Shown one piece after another: positions 43,708 through 51,953 of a stretch of 64,000 bases of DNA. Within the stretch, counting starts at the first letter, position 1, and each line of letters starts with the position of its first letter. This DNA is from RPQJ01 sp963846315 (lineage in GTDB: Bacteria > Pseudomonadota > Gammaproteobacteria > Steroidobacterales > Steroidobacteraceae): positions 124,001 through 188,000 of the forward strand of contig CAWJVM010000017.1 in the NCBI GenBank assembly GCA_963846315.1. Direction: 5' to 3'. A program made the position numbers and the translations under genes. The notes beneath the pieces were generated by a model. It was given only the letters and a program-made list of their open reading frames with translations, did no database searches and was not told the origin of the DNA.

Positions 43708-45107
43708 GCGAACTCTCCCAACGGCGCGACCGCGGCGCCGAACACATGCGCCAGCAACAGGTCTTTCACCGCGGTGGCCGCGACGGGCCCATCGCCGTGC
43801 AGCAGGTCCGGCGCCGTGGTGATGAACAAAGGACCGTCCTCAGCACGATCGGTGGGACGTCCGTGGGAGCCGCGCACCAGCGTGGCATCGAGCGAAATCA
43901 CGTCCATGAGGTAACGCATGCCGAGCGCCTTCTGCGCCAGTCTGGCCGCGATGCGCAGCTTGGCGGCCTTGAGCTGTGGATCGACGAACAGCTCGACGGG
44001 GTCGTACCCCGGCTTGCGGTGGATGTCGACGGTGCGGGCGTAGTCGGGCGCTCGTTCGTCGTCGAGAAAGTGGTAGTAGGTGAACCAGCTGTTCGCGTCG
44101 GCAATCGCGACCAGTTCGCCCGACCGCGGGTGGTCGAGGCCCAGCTCGCGCTTGCCTGCCTCGTCGAGCACGCGCTCGACGCCGGGCAGGGCGCGCAGCA
44201 GCCGGGCCACGTCCGGCACGAGTTCCGGGCGGGCGACGTACACGTGCGCAACCTGGTGATCGGCGACCGCGAAAGCGTCGGACGCGCCGGCGTCGAACTG
44301 TTCGTGACCGAGTTCGTCCCGCACGCGCAGCCAGCCGGCACGGCGCAATGCGCGATTGATGTGCACTGGATTTGAGACTGGGGTGATGCCGTACTCGGAA
44401 AGCACGACGACTTCCGCACCCGCGCGATCCGCCGCGGCGATGAGTTCGCCGCAGACCTCGTCCACGGCAGCGACATCACGCTCCACGCCGGGGAAGTCCG
44501 GACCGAAGCGCTGCAGGTTGTAGTCGAGGTGCGGCAGGTAGGTAAGCGTGAGCGTCGGCTGATAGCGCTCGAAGACATGCAGTGTGCTGCGACCGATCCA
44601 GCGCGTGCATTCGATGTCAGCCGTGGGTCCCCAGAAGCGAAACAGCGGGAACTGACCCAGTGCGCCTTGCAGTTCGTCGCGCAGCTCCGCCGGCTGTGTG
44701 TAGATGTCCGGCAGCTTGCGGCCGTCGGCGGGGTACATCGGGCGCGGCGTGACCGTGTAATCGGCGCTGGAGTACATGTTGTACCACCAGAACAGCTTGG
44801 CGCAGGTGAAGCCCGGATCGCGACGTCTGGCCGCTTCCCAGAGTTTCTCACCGCTCACCAGGCGGTTGGACTGACGCCACAGCCAGACCTCGGCGAGGTC
44901 GCGGAAATACCACCCGTTGGCGACGACTCCGTGATCCCGCGGTAAGGTCCCGGTGACGAAAGTGGATTGAACCGTGGTCGTCACGGCCGGCGTGACCGTG
45001 GTCAACGGACGCATCGTCCCCCGCTCCGCCAGCGCCTCGAGGTTCGGCGCATGCTGCAGCAACGAGGGTGTCAGCCCGACGACGTCGAGGACGAGTGTCC
45101 GCCTCAT
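43704..45107 (-). CDS. eboF: EboF, alkaline-phosphatase/NPP-superfamily protein
   Basis: A 467-residue member of the nucleotide pyrophosphatase/phosphodiesterase branch. It opens RTLVLDVVGLTPSLLQHAP (metal-site Asp), then TPAVTTTVQSTFVTG with the nucleophile threonine region, LPRDHGVVANGWY, TYLPHLDYNLQ (Asp/His) and LSEYGITPV, where most family members have SDHG. The Asp-to-Glu and His-to-Tyr differences at that metal site may mark EboF proteins generally or a change here. Overlaps fni upstream and eboA downstream. Confidence 0.9.
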   Translation of the reverse strand: MRRTLVLDVVGLTPSLLQHAPNLEALAERGTMRPLTTVTPAVTTTVQSTFVTGTLPRDHGVVANGWYFRDLAEVWLWRQSNRLVSGEKLWEAARRRDPGFTCAKLFWWYNMYSSADYTVTPRPMYPADGRKLPDIYTQPAELRDELQGALGQFPLFRFWGPTADIECTRWIGRSTLHVFERYQPTLTLTYLPHLDYNLQRFGPDFPGVERDVAAVDEVCGELIAAADRAGAEVVVLSEYGITPVSNPVHINRALRRAGWLRVRDELGHEQFDAGASDAFAVADHQVAHVYVARPELVPDVARLLRALPGVERVLDEAGKRELGLDHPRSGELVAIADANSWFTYYHFLDDERAPDYARTVDIHRKPGYDPVELFVDPQLKAAKLRIAARLAQKALGMRYLMDVISLDATLVRGSHGRPTDRAEDGPLFITTAPDLLHGDGPVAATAVKDLLLAHVFGAAVAPLGEFA

Positions 45108-46222
45108 GGCACGTCGGCGCCGGTGGGGGTGATGGTCTGCACAGGCCGCAGGGTGCCGCGCAACGCCGCAATATTCTGCGACCCAGTCGCGAACATGCAG
45201 ACACGAAGGTCCTCCAGGACGCTTTCCACGAAGCCCTGCAGCGCTTCCTCGCCGGCGTGGGCCATGAGCAGGAAAGGGCGGGCCATCGAGCCGATGTCGG
45301 CACCGAGCGCGAGCGCCTTGGCGACGTCGATCCCGTTGCGCAAGCCGCCGGAGGCGATCAGCGGAATCCGCGGGGCAACGGTGCGCACGTTCTGGATCGA
45401 TTCGGCCGTCGGAATGCCCCACTCGCCGAAACGGTGGCCAAGCGCACGGCGCTGCTCCGTCGCGGCGCAATACGCCTCCACCTTGGCCCAGGACGTGCCC
45501 CCGGCGCCGGAACAGTCGATGCCGGCGGCGCCGCATTCGACGAGACGTCGCGCGGTCGCACCGGTCATGCCGAAGCACACTTCACGCGCAAACACAGGGA
45601 TGCCATCGGCAGCCAGACCGCTGCAGAGCTGCGTGAAACGGCGGGCAACGTCACGAAAATCGCGGTCGCCCCCCTGCACCGCTTCCTGCAGCGCATTGAA
45701 ATGCACGAACAGCGCGTCGGCGCCGATCATGTCGATCGCCCGGCGCGCATGCGTTGCGTCGTAGCCTCGCACCAGCTGCGCAGCTCCGAAGTTCGCGAAC
45801 AGTGGGACGTTGGGCGCGACGTCGCGCACCTCGAAGAAGGCGCCGCGCTCCGGACGCTCCAGCGCAATGCGCTGGCTGCCCACCCCGAAGGCCAGGCCAA
45901 ACCGCTCGGCCACCTCGGCGAGCCGGCGATTGATCACGAGTCCGCGGTCGGTACCGCCCGTCATGGGCGAAATCATCAGTGGGGCGGACAATCGCCTTCC
46001 CGCCAGCGTGCAGGAGAGATCGAGGTCGGCCAGCGACAGCTCAGGCAGCGCCTCATTGAGAAATTCAAAACGCTCGAGACCCGTGGTCTTGCGGTATTCG
46101 ACGGGCTGGCCGAGGCAGGCGTCGATATGCCCCAGTTTGGCCTGTGGATCGCGCATCGGTTCCGGCGGGAGCGGGAGCGACGCTTCGTGCAACTGGAGTG
46201 GCGAGCGATGTCGAGTGAGCAT
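45104..46222 (-). CDS. fni: type 2 isopentenyl-diphosphate delta-isomerase
   Basis: FMN-dependent enzyme interconverting IPP and DMAPP, 372 residues. Family blocks are KLGHIDACL, SAPLMISPMTGGTDRG, FGVGSQRIALE, LFVHFNALQEAVQGGDRDF, REVCFGMTG, AGIDCSGAGGTSWAKVE and IASGGLRNGIDVAKALALGAD. The stop overlaps the eboF start, so it is part of the ebo unit, which is unusual and points to a prenyl donor being needed there. The start is 46222 or 46156; neither has a strong ribosome site. The gene begins 39 bases after the TonB receptor. Confidence 0.93.
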   Translation of the reverse strand: MLTRHRSPLQLHEASLPLPPEPMRDPQAKLGHIDACLGQPVEYRKTTGLERFEFLNEALPELSLADLDLSCTLAGRRLSAPLMISPMTGGTDRGLVINRRLAEVAERFGLAFGVGSQRIALERPERGAFFEVRDVAPNVPLFANFGAAQLVRGYDATHARRAIDMIGADALFVHFNALQEAVQGGDRDFRDVARRFTQLCSGLAADGIPVFAREVCFGMTGATARRLVECGAAGIDCSGAGGTSWAKVEAYCAATEQRRALGHRFGEWGIPTAESIQNVRTVAPRIPLIASGGLRNGIDVAKALALGADIGSMARPFLLMAHAGEEALQGFVESVLEDLRVCMFATGSQNIAALRGTLRPVQTITPTGADVP

Positions 46223-46261
46223 GGCGAGTACCTGGCGCCCTGCAGCGGCGCTCGGTGCCTC

Positions 46262-48410
46262 CTACAAGGCCACGGCCAGCGACATGATGACGTTGCGGCC
46301 GGGTTCGTTGACGCCCGAGCCGTGAATCCGGTAGTCCTCGTCCGTCAGGTTGTCCACGGCCAGCGACAGCGTCAGGTGGGGATTCGCCTGCCACTCAGAC
46401 CGCAGGCCCAGAACCGTGTAACCGGGTGTTCCACCCGGCGGAATTCGTTGCACGTCGGCCAGGTCGCGACTCGACAGTTCGTCCTGCTTGTCCGCGTGCT
46501 CGACGAGCGCTTCGATCCGCAGCCGCGGTTGTGGTGCGGTCCAGCGCGCACCCACGCGCCAGCTCGTCGGCATCAGCAGGTCGATCGGCTCACGGACCTT
46601 GGGCGAATTCGCGACGGGATAAGCGTCTGCCTCGCCGTCGATGAGCATGCCATCCGCGAACAGCAACACTTGCGGCAGGACCTGGTACGTGACCTGCGCC
46701 TCGACGCCGTCAACGATCATGTTCGACGCATTCTTCTTGGTCACCTCGGCCGCGCCATTGATGATGCGACCCGTGGGTGAACGAATGATCACGTCGCTGC
46801 CGTCGGTGCGGAAGTACGCCGCCTGCGCCGAGAAACTCGGACCGGCAAACTTCACTCCCGCCTCCCAGGACACGAACGTCTCCGGCTCGAGCCCCGGGCT
46901 CGGTGTCTCGAGTTCGCCGGAACGCGCCGTATCGAGGCGCGTGAGATCCGACAGGTTCGGTGCGCGAAACGCCTGGGCCACGCCCGTGTAGAGCATCCAG
47001 GGACCGTCAACGACCGGAGTGAAGCTCAGGCGGCCGCTCGCCGAGAAGTTGTCCCAGTCATCCTCGATCGAATACGACGCAAAGCTGATCGGGTCCTCGA
47101 CCTGCCGGGCATCGACCGAGGCGTAGGTGTAACGGCCTGCGAGAGCCACGTCGAAGCGAGGCGAGACGTCGACCATGGCCTGCAGGAAGACCCCGGTTAG
47201 ATCGTAAGTCGCGTCGTCAGCCACCGGGCCCTGGACATGGTTGCGACGCACTGTGCTGTTCGCGTTGAACTCGACGTTGTAACTGCTGACGTCGTCGCTG
47301 TAATAGTCGGCCCCGTAGACCAGCTGCGCCGGGCCCCACTTCTTGTCGAACTGCACCCAAAGGCCGGTGGTGCCGACGTCGAAGCCGAGCTCGTCGTAAC
47401 GCAGGTTGCTGCGCACCCGGTACTGGTCTTCCGTCTGCTCGTGGTACGAGACGCTGGCCCGCACCGTGTCGGCAACGACACCGAGGTCGTCATGACGCAC
47501 CTGCAGGTAGCCCAGTTGGCGGCCTTGATCGAACGTGAGCACGCGGTCGGTGCCGACGGTGGTGCCTTGCCAACTGATCCCATAGATCGTGCGGTGGGTG
47601 CGCCATGCGTCGTCCTGGTCCACGTACTGGTAGCCGAGCGCCAGGGTCGTGCGCTCGCCGACGTCGTACTCGAGCCGCGCGTCGACATTCTGCTCGCCGT
47701 AACCCGTCCTGGGCTGTTCGCCCGTGCTGCCGCCGGCCTCGACGTTGCCGTAATCCTTGTAGGTGTAGCCCGCCTTCGCGCGCAGCGCGTCGCCGCGGTA
47801 CGTTGCCTCGGCGCGGGCAGTCTGGGACGACTCGGCGTTCGCCATAGCGGTACAGGACACGCGAGGAGAGGCCCTCCGCGGCCGTGCCCGGCACGTCCGT
47901 CAAGACATTGACCGCGCCGCCGATCGCGTCGCTGCCGTAGAGCACGGACGCTGGCCCCTTCAGCACTTCGACGCGGCTCATCGAAAACACATCCACCGTG
48001 TTCCAGTACTGGTTCGGACCTTCGCGAAAGACGGAGTTGTTCAGGCGGATGCCATCGACGAGCAGCACGTTGCGAAACCCGGTGAAGCCACGCAGGAAGG
48101 GCGAACCCTGCCCGTTCGACGTCTTCTGCACCAGCACGCCCGGAATCTCGCCCAGCGCGTCGGGCAGGGTGCGTGACTGAAACAGCGACTGGACCTCGCT
48201 CGCGTTCAAGGCGTAGGTGAGCATCGGGATGTCGAGTGCGCGCATCGGCAACCGAGTCGCGGTGACGACGATCTGCTCGAGGTCCAGCGGACCGACCGCC
48301 GCCATGGCGCCGGAGTCCGTTGCCTGCGCCTGCATGCCATACGCGCAGGACGCCACGAGTATCGCGGCGATGCCAGAACGCACAGGGATGCGCAGGCGAG
48401 TCAGCGACAT
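46262..48410 (-). CDS. TonB-dependent outer-membrane receptor, one frameshift
   Basis: Outer-membrane gated channel of about 715 residues. It has a signal peptide (SGIAAILVASCAYGMQAQA), a TonB-box-like EQIVVTATR, then a plug with DALGEIPGVLVQ, GSPFLRGFTGFRNVLLVDG, VEVLKGPASVLYGSDAIGGAVN. The barrel follows one frame later from about base 47845 (one extra base) and continues to the end with DNLTDEDYRIHGSG. GAGGGG precedes the start. Close relatives import cobalamin or siderophores, but the ligand here is unknown. It is the first gene after the sigma-54 promoter at 48605-48620 and leads into fni and ebo. Confidence 0.9.
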
Positions 48411-48451
48411 GAATGGGCCCCTCAGGCGTTTAACCTTTCTTTCTTCTCGGT

Positions 48452-48481
48452 AGCGACCGCGCGCAGACGCGCGCGGTCGCT
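48452..48481 (-). promoter_or_regulatory. 13-bp hairpin in the leader of the TonB receptor mRNA
   Basis: AGCGACCGCGCGC at 48452-48464 pairs perfectly with GCGCGCGGTCGCT at 48469-48481 around AGAC. It lies in the roughly 185-base leader between the sigma-54 start site and the ATG, about 40 bases upstream of the ATG. No T tract follows on the minus strand, so it may affect mRNA stability or translation rather than end transcription. Confidence 0.55.
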
Positions 48482-48604
48482 CCACCTTCGTTGCCGCGCG
48501 TTCCGGAGCGGGAGGGACCGCGTTCCGGTAGACCCGGTGGCAGCGAAATCGGGGGGGGCTGCCAACGGGCAACATCCACGGCGTGATGTTGTTGGGTATT
48601 CCAA

Positions 48605-48620
48605 AGCAAGCCGCGTGCCA
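48605..48620 (-). promoter_or_regulatory. sigma-54 promoter P1 for the TonB-fni-ebo operon
   Basis: On the minus strand the sequence reads TGGCACGCGGCTTGCT, an exact match to the -24/-12 consensus (TGGCAC, TTGC) with the required ten bases between GG and GC. The predicted start is near 48594. Downstream, on the same strand, the first gene is the TonB receptor. An IHF consensus match and an inverted repeat lie upstream, and an NtrC-type activator gene is adjacent. Confidence 0.85.
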
Positions 48621-48660
48621 TAGCGGACGCAGCGGCATCGATTATTAAAAAACCAAATCC

Positions 48661-48673
48661 AATCAATTGGTTA
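48661..48673 (+). promoter_or_regulatory. IHF consensus site between P1 and its upstream repeat
   Basis: AATCAATTGGTTA matches the IHF consensus WATCAANNNNTTR at every defined position. It lies 41 bases upstream of the P1 -24 element and about 45 bases short of the TGTC/GACA repeat, the usual place for IHF bending between enhancer and sigma-54 promoter. Confidence 0.65.
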
Positions 48674-48717
48674 GATTTATCTGGCCCCGCGTTGCGGGAC
48701 GCTGCGGCGCGCGCAGC

Positions 48718-48734
48718 TGTCAGTTTTGGCGACA
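48718..48734. promoter_or_regulatory. TGTC-N9-GACA inverted repeat, candidate activator site
   Basis: TGTCAGTTTTGGCGACA is an inverted repeat centred about 108 bases upstream of the P1 -24 element, the normal distance for an enhancer bound by an NtrC-type activator. CTGTCA also occurs at 51743-51748, about 105 bases upstream of promoter P2. Binding by the neighbouring regulator is inferred. Confidence 0.45.
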
Positions 48735-48846
48735 CGACCCGCCCCCGGCCGCACCCGGACCTGGCAGCTAGACCTTTGTTTTATATTGAGAAAGAACGAC
48801 TGCGCGAAGTCCGTCATGGGCTGGCCGGAATCGCGCCAGTCGATCG

Positions 48847-50259
48847 TCAATCCGGCAGCTTGGCTCGCAGAGTGCTGCGACTCATGCCCAGCAGACGGGC
48901 TGCCGCCACCTGATTGCCGCCCGTCGCCGCAAGCGCGGCTTCGATCAACGCCATTTCCAGGCGCCCGGTGGCCAGTTCGTGCAGCGCCGGCGTCACTTCG
49001 CTGCGGCCTGCGGCGGCGACGAGGGGTGCGGCCAGCGCCGTCAGCGAATCGAGCAACCGCTCGATCTCGGTCTCTCCAGCCGCGCGCTCCGGCGAGGGTT
49101 CCTGCACCAGGCTCAGGTCGTGCACCGTCAGCACGGGGCCATGGACGTTCAGGATCGAGCGCTTGATCACGTGCTCGAGTTCGCGAACGTTGCCGGGCCA
49201 CGGTTGGCTGCGCAGCCGGTCGAGCACCTCCTGCTCCACCGACTCGATCGTCTTGCCGATTTCGCGGCTCGCACGCCGGATCAGGGCGTGCACGAGTTCG
49301 GGAATGTCTTCGCGGCGGTCGCGCAGCGGTGGCACCGTGAGCGTCACGATATTGACCCGGTGATAGAGATCTTCGCGGAACGCGCCGGCTTTGACGGCAG
49401 CCTCGAGATCGCGGTTCGAGGCGCAGATCAGGCGCGCCTGGAACGGCAGCACGGTGAGACTGCCGACCCGTTCGAAGCTGCGCTCCTGCAGCACGCGCAG
49501 CAGCTTGCTCTGCAGGTGCAGCGGCAGCTCCGAGATTTCATCGAGGAAGAGCGTTCCTGTCCCGGCCGCCTCGAAGCGGCCCGCGCGCGCACTCTTGGCG
49601 TCGGTGAACGCGCCGCGCTCGTGCCCGAAGAACTCCGACTCGATCAACTGCTCGGGGATCGCTGCGCAGTTGACAGCGACGAACGGTGCGTTCGCCCGCC
49701 GGCCAGACTCGTGGATGGCGCGAGCGACGAGTTCCTTGCCCACGCCGCTCTCGCCCTGCACCAGCACGGTGAGATCGTTGTCGGCGAGCCGTACGATCAG
49801 CTTGAACAATTCCTGCATGGAGGCGCTCTGCCCGACCAGGGCAGGTCGCACACCGTCATCGCCCCTGGCAGACACACGGCTCATTTCGCCAAGGGGCGCC
49901 GTCTTGTGCAGGGCGCGCCGCAGGACCTGCCGAATCTGCGGCAGGTCGAGCGGCTTGCCGAGATAGTCGAAGGCCTTGTTGCGCAGCGCCTGTGCCGCCG
50001 TGTCGAGCGTGCCGAACGCCGTCATCACCACCACCGGCAGGCCGGGACTGAAGTCCTGGATGGCTTTCAGCACGGCGAGTCCATCCATGCCGGGCATGCG
50101 CACGTCGACGAAGACCAGGTCAGGCTGGGATTCCCGCACCAGGCGCAGGGCCTCGTCGCCGGTCGAGGCGATGAGCGGCGTGTGTCCCTCCGCTTCGAGC
50201 AGCAGGCTGAAGGCTTCGCAGATGGAACGTTCGTCATCGGCGACGAGGACCCGGGCCAT
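48847..50259 (-). CDS. NtrC-family sigma-54-dependent response regulator
   Basis: A 470-residue activator. It has a receiver with VLVADDERSICEAF, phospho-Asp in LVFVDVRMPGMDG and lysine in YLGKPLD; an AAA+ domain with Walker A GESGVGKELVARAIH, the sigma-54 contact loop GAFTDA (a known variant of GAFTGA), Walker B GTLFLDEISELP and RVGS/R-finger regions; and a Fis-type HTH ending LLGMSRSTLRAKL. It starts five bases after the kinase gene ends. With sigma-54 promoters on both sides, these promoters are its most likely targets. Confidence 0.95.
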   Translation of the reverse strand: MARVLVADDERSICEAFSLLLEAEGHTPLIASTGDEALRLVRESQPDLVFVDVRMPGMDGLAVLKAIQDFSPGLPVVVMTAFGTLDTAAQALRNKAFDYLGKPLDLPQIRQVLRRALHKTAPLGEMSRVSARGDDGVRPALVGQSASMQELFKLIVRLADNDLTVLVQGESGVGKELVARAIHESGRRANAPFVAVNCAAIPEQLIESEFFGHERGAFTDAKSARAGRFEAAGTGTLFLDEISELPLHLQSKLLRVLQERSFERVGSLTVLPFQARLICASNRDLEAAVKAGAFREDLYHRVNIVTLTVPPLRDRREDIPELVHALIRRASREIGKTIESVEQEVLDRLRSQPWPGNVRELEHVIKRSILNVHGPVLTVHDLSLVQEPSPERAAGETEIERLLDSLTALAAPLVAAAGRSEVTPALHELATGRLEMALIEAALAATGGNQVAAARLLGMSRSTLRAKLPD

Positions 50260-50263
50260 GATG

Positions 50264-51658
50264 TCAGTCTGCTCCAGACGCGATTGGCGGCGTCCACGGT
50301 AACGTGATGACGAAACGCGCGCCACCGAGTTCCGCGCTGCGCTCGATACGCAGTGTGCCGCCATGGGCAGCAGCCACATCGCGACACACGGCGAGCCCGA
50401 GTCCGAGCCCGAATGGCTTGGTGCTTACGGGGGCTTCCAGCAGGCCGGCGCGGATCGCCTCCGGGACGCCTGGCCCGGAGTCCTCGACGGCGATCGTGAC
50501 GCTGGCATTCGCGATATCCGCAGCCGCGACGATCAGTAACCTGCCGCCGTGAGGCATGGCGTCCGCCGCGTTGGTGACCAGGTTCAGGATCGCCTGGCGC
50601 AGCCGCGCAGCGTCGACGCTGGCGCGCAGGGATTCCTCGCAGCGGTGCTCGACCTCGACACCGCGGTGCGAAAGCGCAGGACCCATGAGGTCCGCGACCT
50701 CGTGGATCAGCGCCGCCAGCGTGGTCGGCTCGCGCTCCGCGGTTTGCTCGCGGCCGAGCATGAGCGTCGACGAAACCAGCAGTTCGAGACGCTGAACCTC
50801 GGCCAGGAGTCGCGCGACCCGGGCCGATTCGCGCGGATCGACGCGTTCGGCCAGCAATTGCAGGTGCAGCTTCAGGCCGGTCAGCGGATTGCGGATCTCG
50901 TGCGCGAGCCGCGCGGAGATATCCCCCAGTGCCGACAGCCGGCTGCTCGAGGACAGCCGTGATTCATAGTCCCGCAGGCGCACCATCATCGAGTTCAGCG
51001 CCTCCGCCAGCGCGCCGATCTCATCGGCACGGTGCAGGTCGAGTGACTGCTCGCGCTCCCCGCCGGCAATGCGGTCGGCGAGACCGGACAACTGCGACAG
51101 CGGTCGCGTGATGTTGCGGACCACCGCCAGCAGCAGGACACACAGCAGGGTGGCGGCGGCCAGCATGGCGAACCCGAGCCAGGCGGCGGCCCGCCGCGCG
51201 GCGGCCTCGGCATCGGCCAGCGGCGCTACCGCTACCAGTGCCGAATAACGCGGGTCATTCGTTGCGGCGATCGGCTGGTAGACCGCGATGCTGCGCTGCG
51301 GCTGCTCGAGTCGAAACGTGGCCACGCCGTCGCGACGCCGGGCGAGGAAGTCGGCCAATGGTTGCGCCAGCGCCGTTCCCACCGTCGCGGAGGTGCTGGC
51401 CACGATGCGCCCATCGTGATCCAGCAGCGCGAAGTCTGCTTGCTGCAGTGCCGCAAGCCGGCGCAGCAGTTCCGGCGTGTATGGCAGACCCCAGGCCGCG
51501 AGGACCGTGGCCGCGTTGCGCGATTGACCCTCCACGCGCTGCTCGAGCGCCCGCGTCACGATGCCGACGCCGATGGCCCACGCGACCATCATGGCCAGCA
51601 GCAGTGGACCCAGCAGGGCCAGGCTGAGGCGGACGAACAGGGACGACATGAAGCGCAC
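50264..51658 (-). CDS. membrane sensor histidine kinase of the NtrC-type pair
   Basis: A 464-residue kinase. The first helix (about residues 9-30) and a second at about 160-185 enclose a periplasmic sensor of 130 residues with no motif I recognise. A HAMP domain follows (RPLSQLSGLADRIAGGE), then the H box RLAHEIRNPLTGLKLHL, N box NLVTNAADAMPHGG and G boxes EDSGPGVPEAI and GLGLGLAVCRDVAAAHGG. It precedes the activator gene on the same strand. A start nine bases downstream is equally possible. The signal sensed is unknown. Confidence 0.93.
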   Translation of the reverse strand: MRFMSSLFVRLSLALLGPLLLAMMVAWAIGVGIVTRALEQRVEGQSRNAATVLAAWGLPYTPELLRRLAALQQADFALLDHDGRIVASTSATVGTALAQPLADFLARRRDGVATFRLEQPQRSIAVYQPIAATNDPRYSALVAVAPLADAEAAARRAAAWLGFAMLAAATLLCVLLLAVVRNITRPLSQLSGLADRIAGGEREQSLDLHRADEIGALAEALNSMMVRLRDYESRLSSSSRLSALGDISARLAHEIRNPLTGLKLHLQLLAERVDPRESARVARLLAEVQRLELLVSSTLMLGREQTAEREPTTLAALIHEVADLMGPALSHRGVEVEHRCEESLRASVDAARLRQAILNLVTNAADAMPHGGRLLIVAAADIANASVTIAVEDSGPGVPEAIRAGLLEAPVSTKPFGLGLGLAVCRDVAAAHGGTLRIERSAELGGARFVITLPWTPPIASGAD

Positions 51659-51850
51659 GTACAGATGCTACTGCAGGAGGGAGGCACAGTTGCGGTCGGG
51701 GCCGTGCGTGACCGACCCCACAGCATCGCTTTCTCAGGCTCACTGTCATTCTCAACTGCGCGGTTTTGCCGTCGAGATTTCTTACAAGCTACCTCTCGGA
51801 TGAGGCTCCTCGACCCTGTAAACGGTTGAATTCGCTGTCTAACTGAAATC

Positions 51851-51866
51851 TGGCATTGATATTGCT
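51851..51866 (+). promoter_or_regulatory. sigma-54 promoter P2 for the dockerin-protein gene
   Basis: TGGCATTGATATTGCT keeps GG and GC ten bases apart and matches the -24/-12 consensus except for the last base of TGGCAC. The predicted start is near 51877, 77 bases before the dockerin-protein ATG. A near-match to the IHF consensus in reverse (TAA-N4-TTGAAT, one mismatch) lies at 51819-51831. Confidence 0.78.
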
Positions 51867-51953
51867 TCATATGCCTCTTGACAGATCATCTGCTCGTCCA
51901 TAGCGGCCCCGGGGGGGACTGCTTGGTCGGGTTCACCGTCGGAGGGACAAGAA

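Noticed and set aside
48411..48600. Cobalamin riboswitch in the leader of the TonB receptor
   Set aside because: The leader is long enough, but I could not find the B12-box-like conserved segments in order; only simple hairpins are visible.
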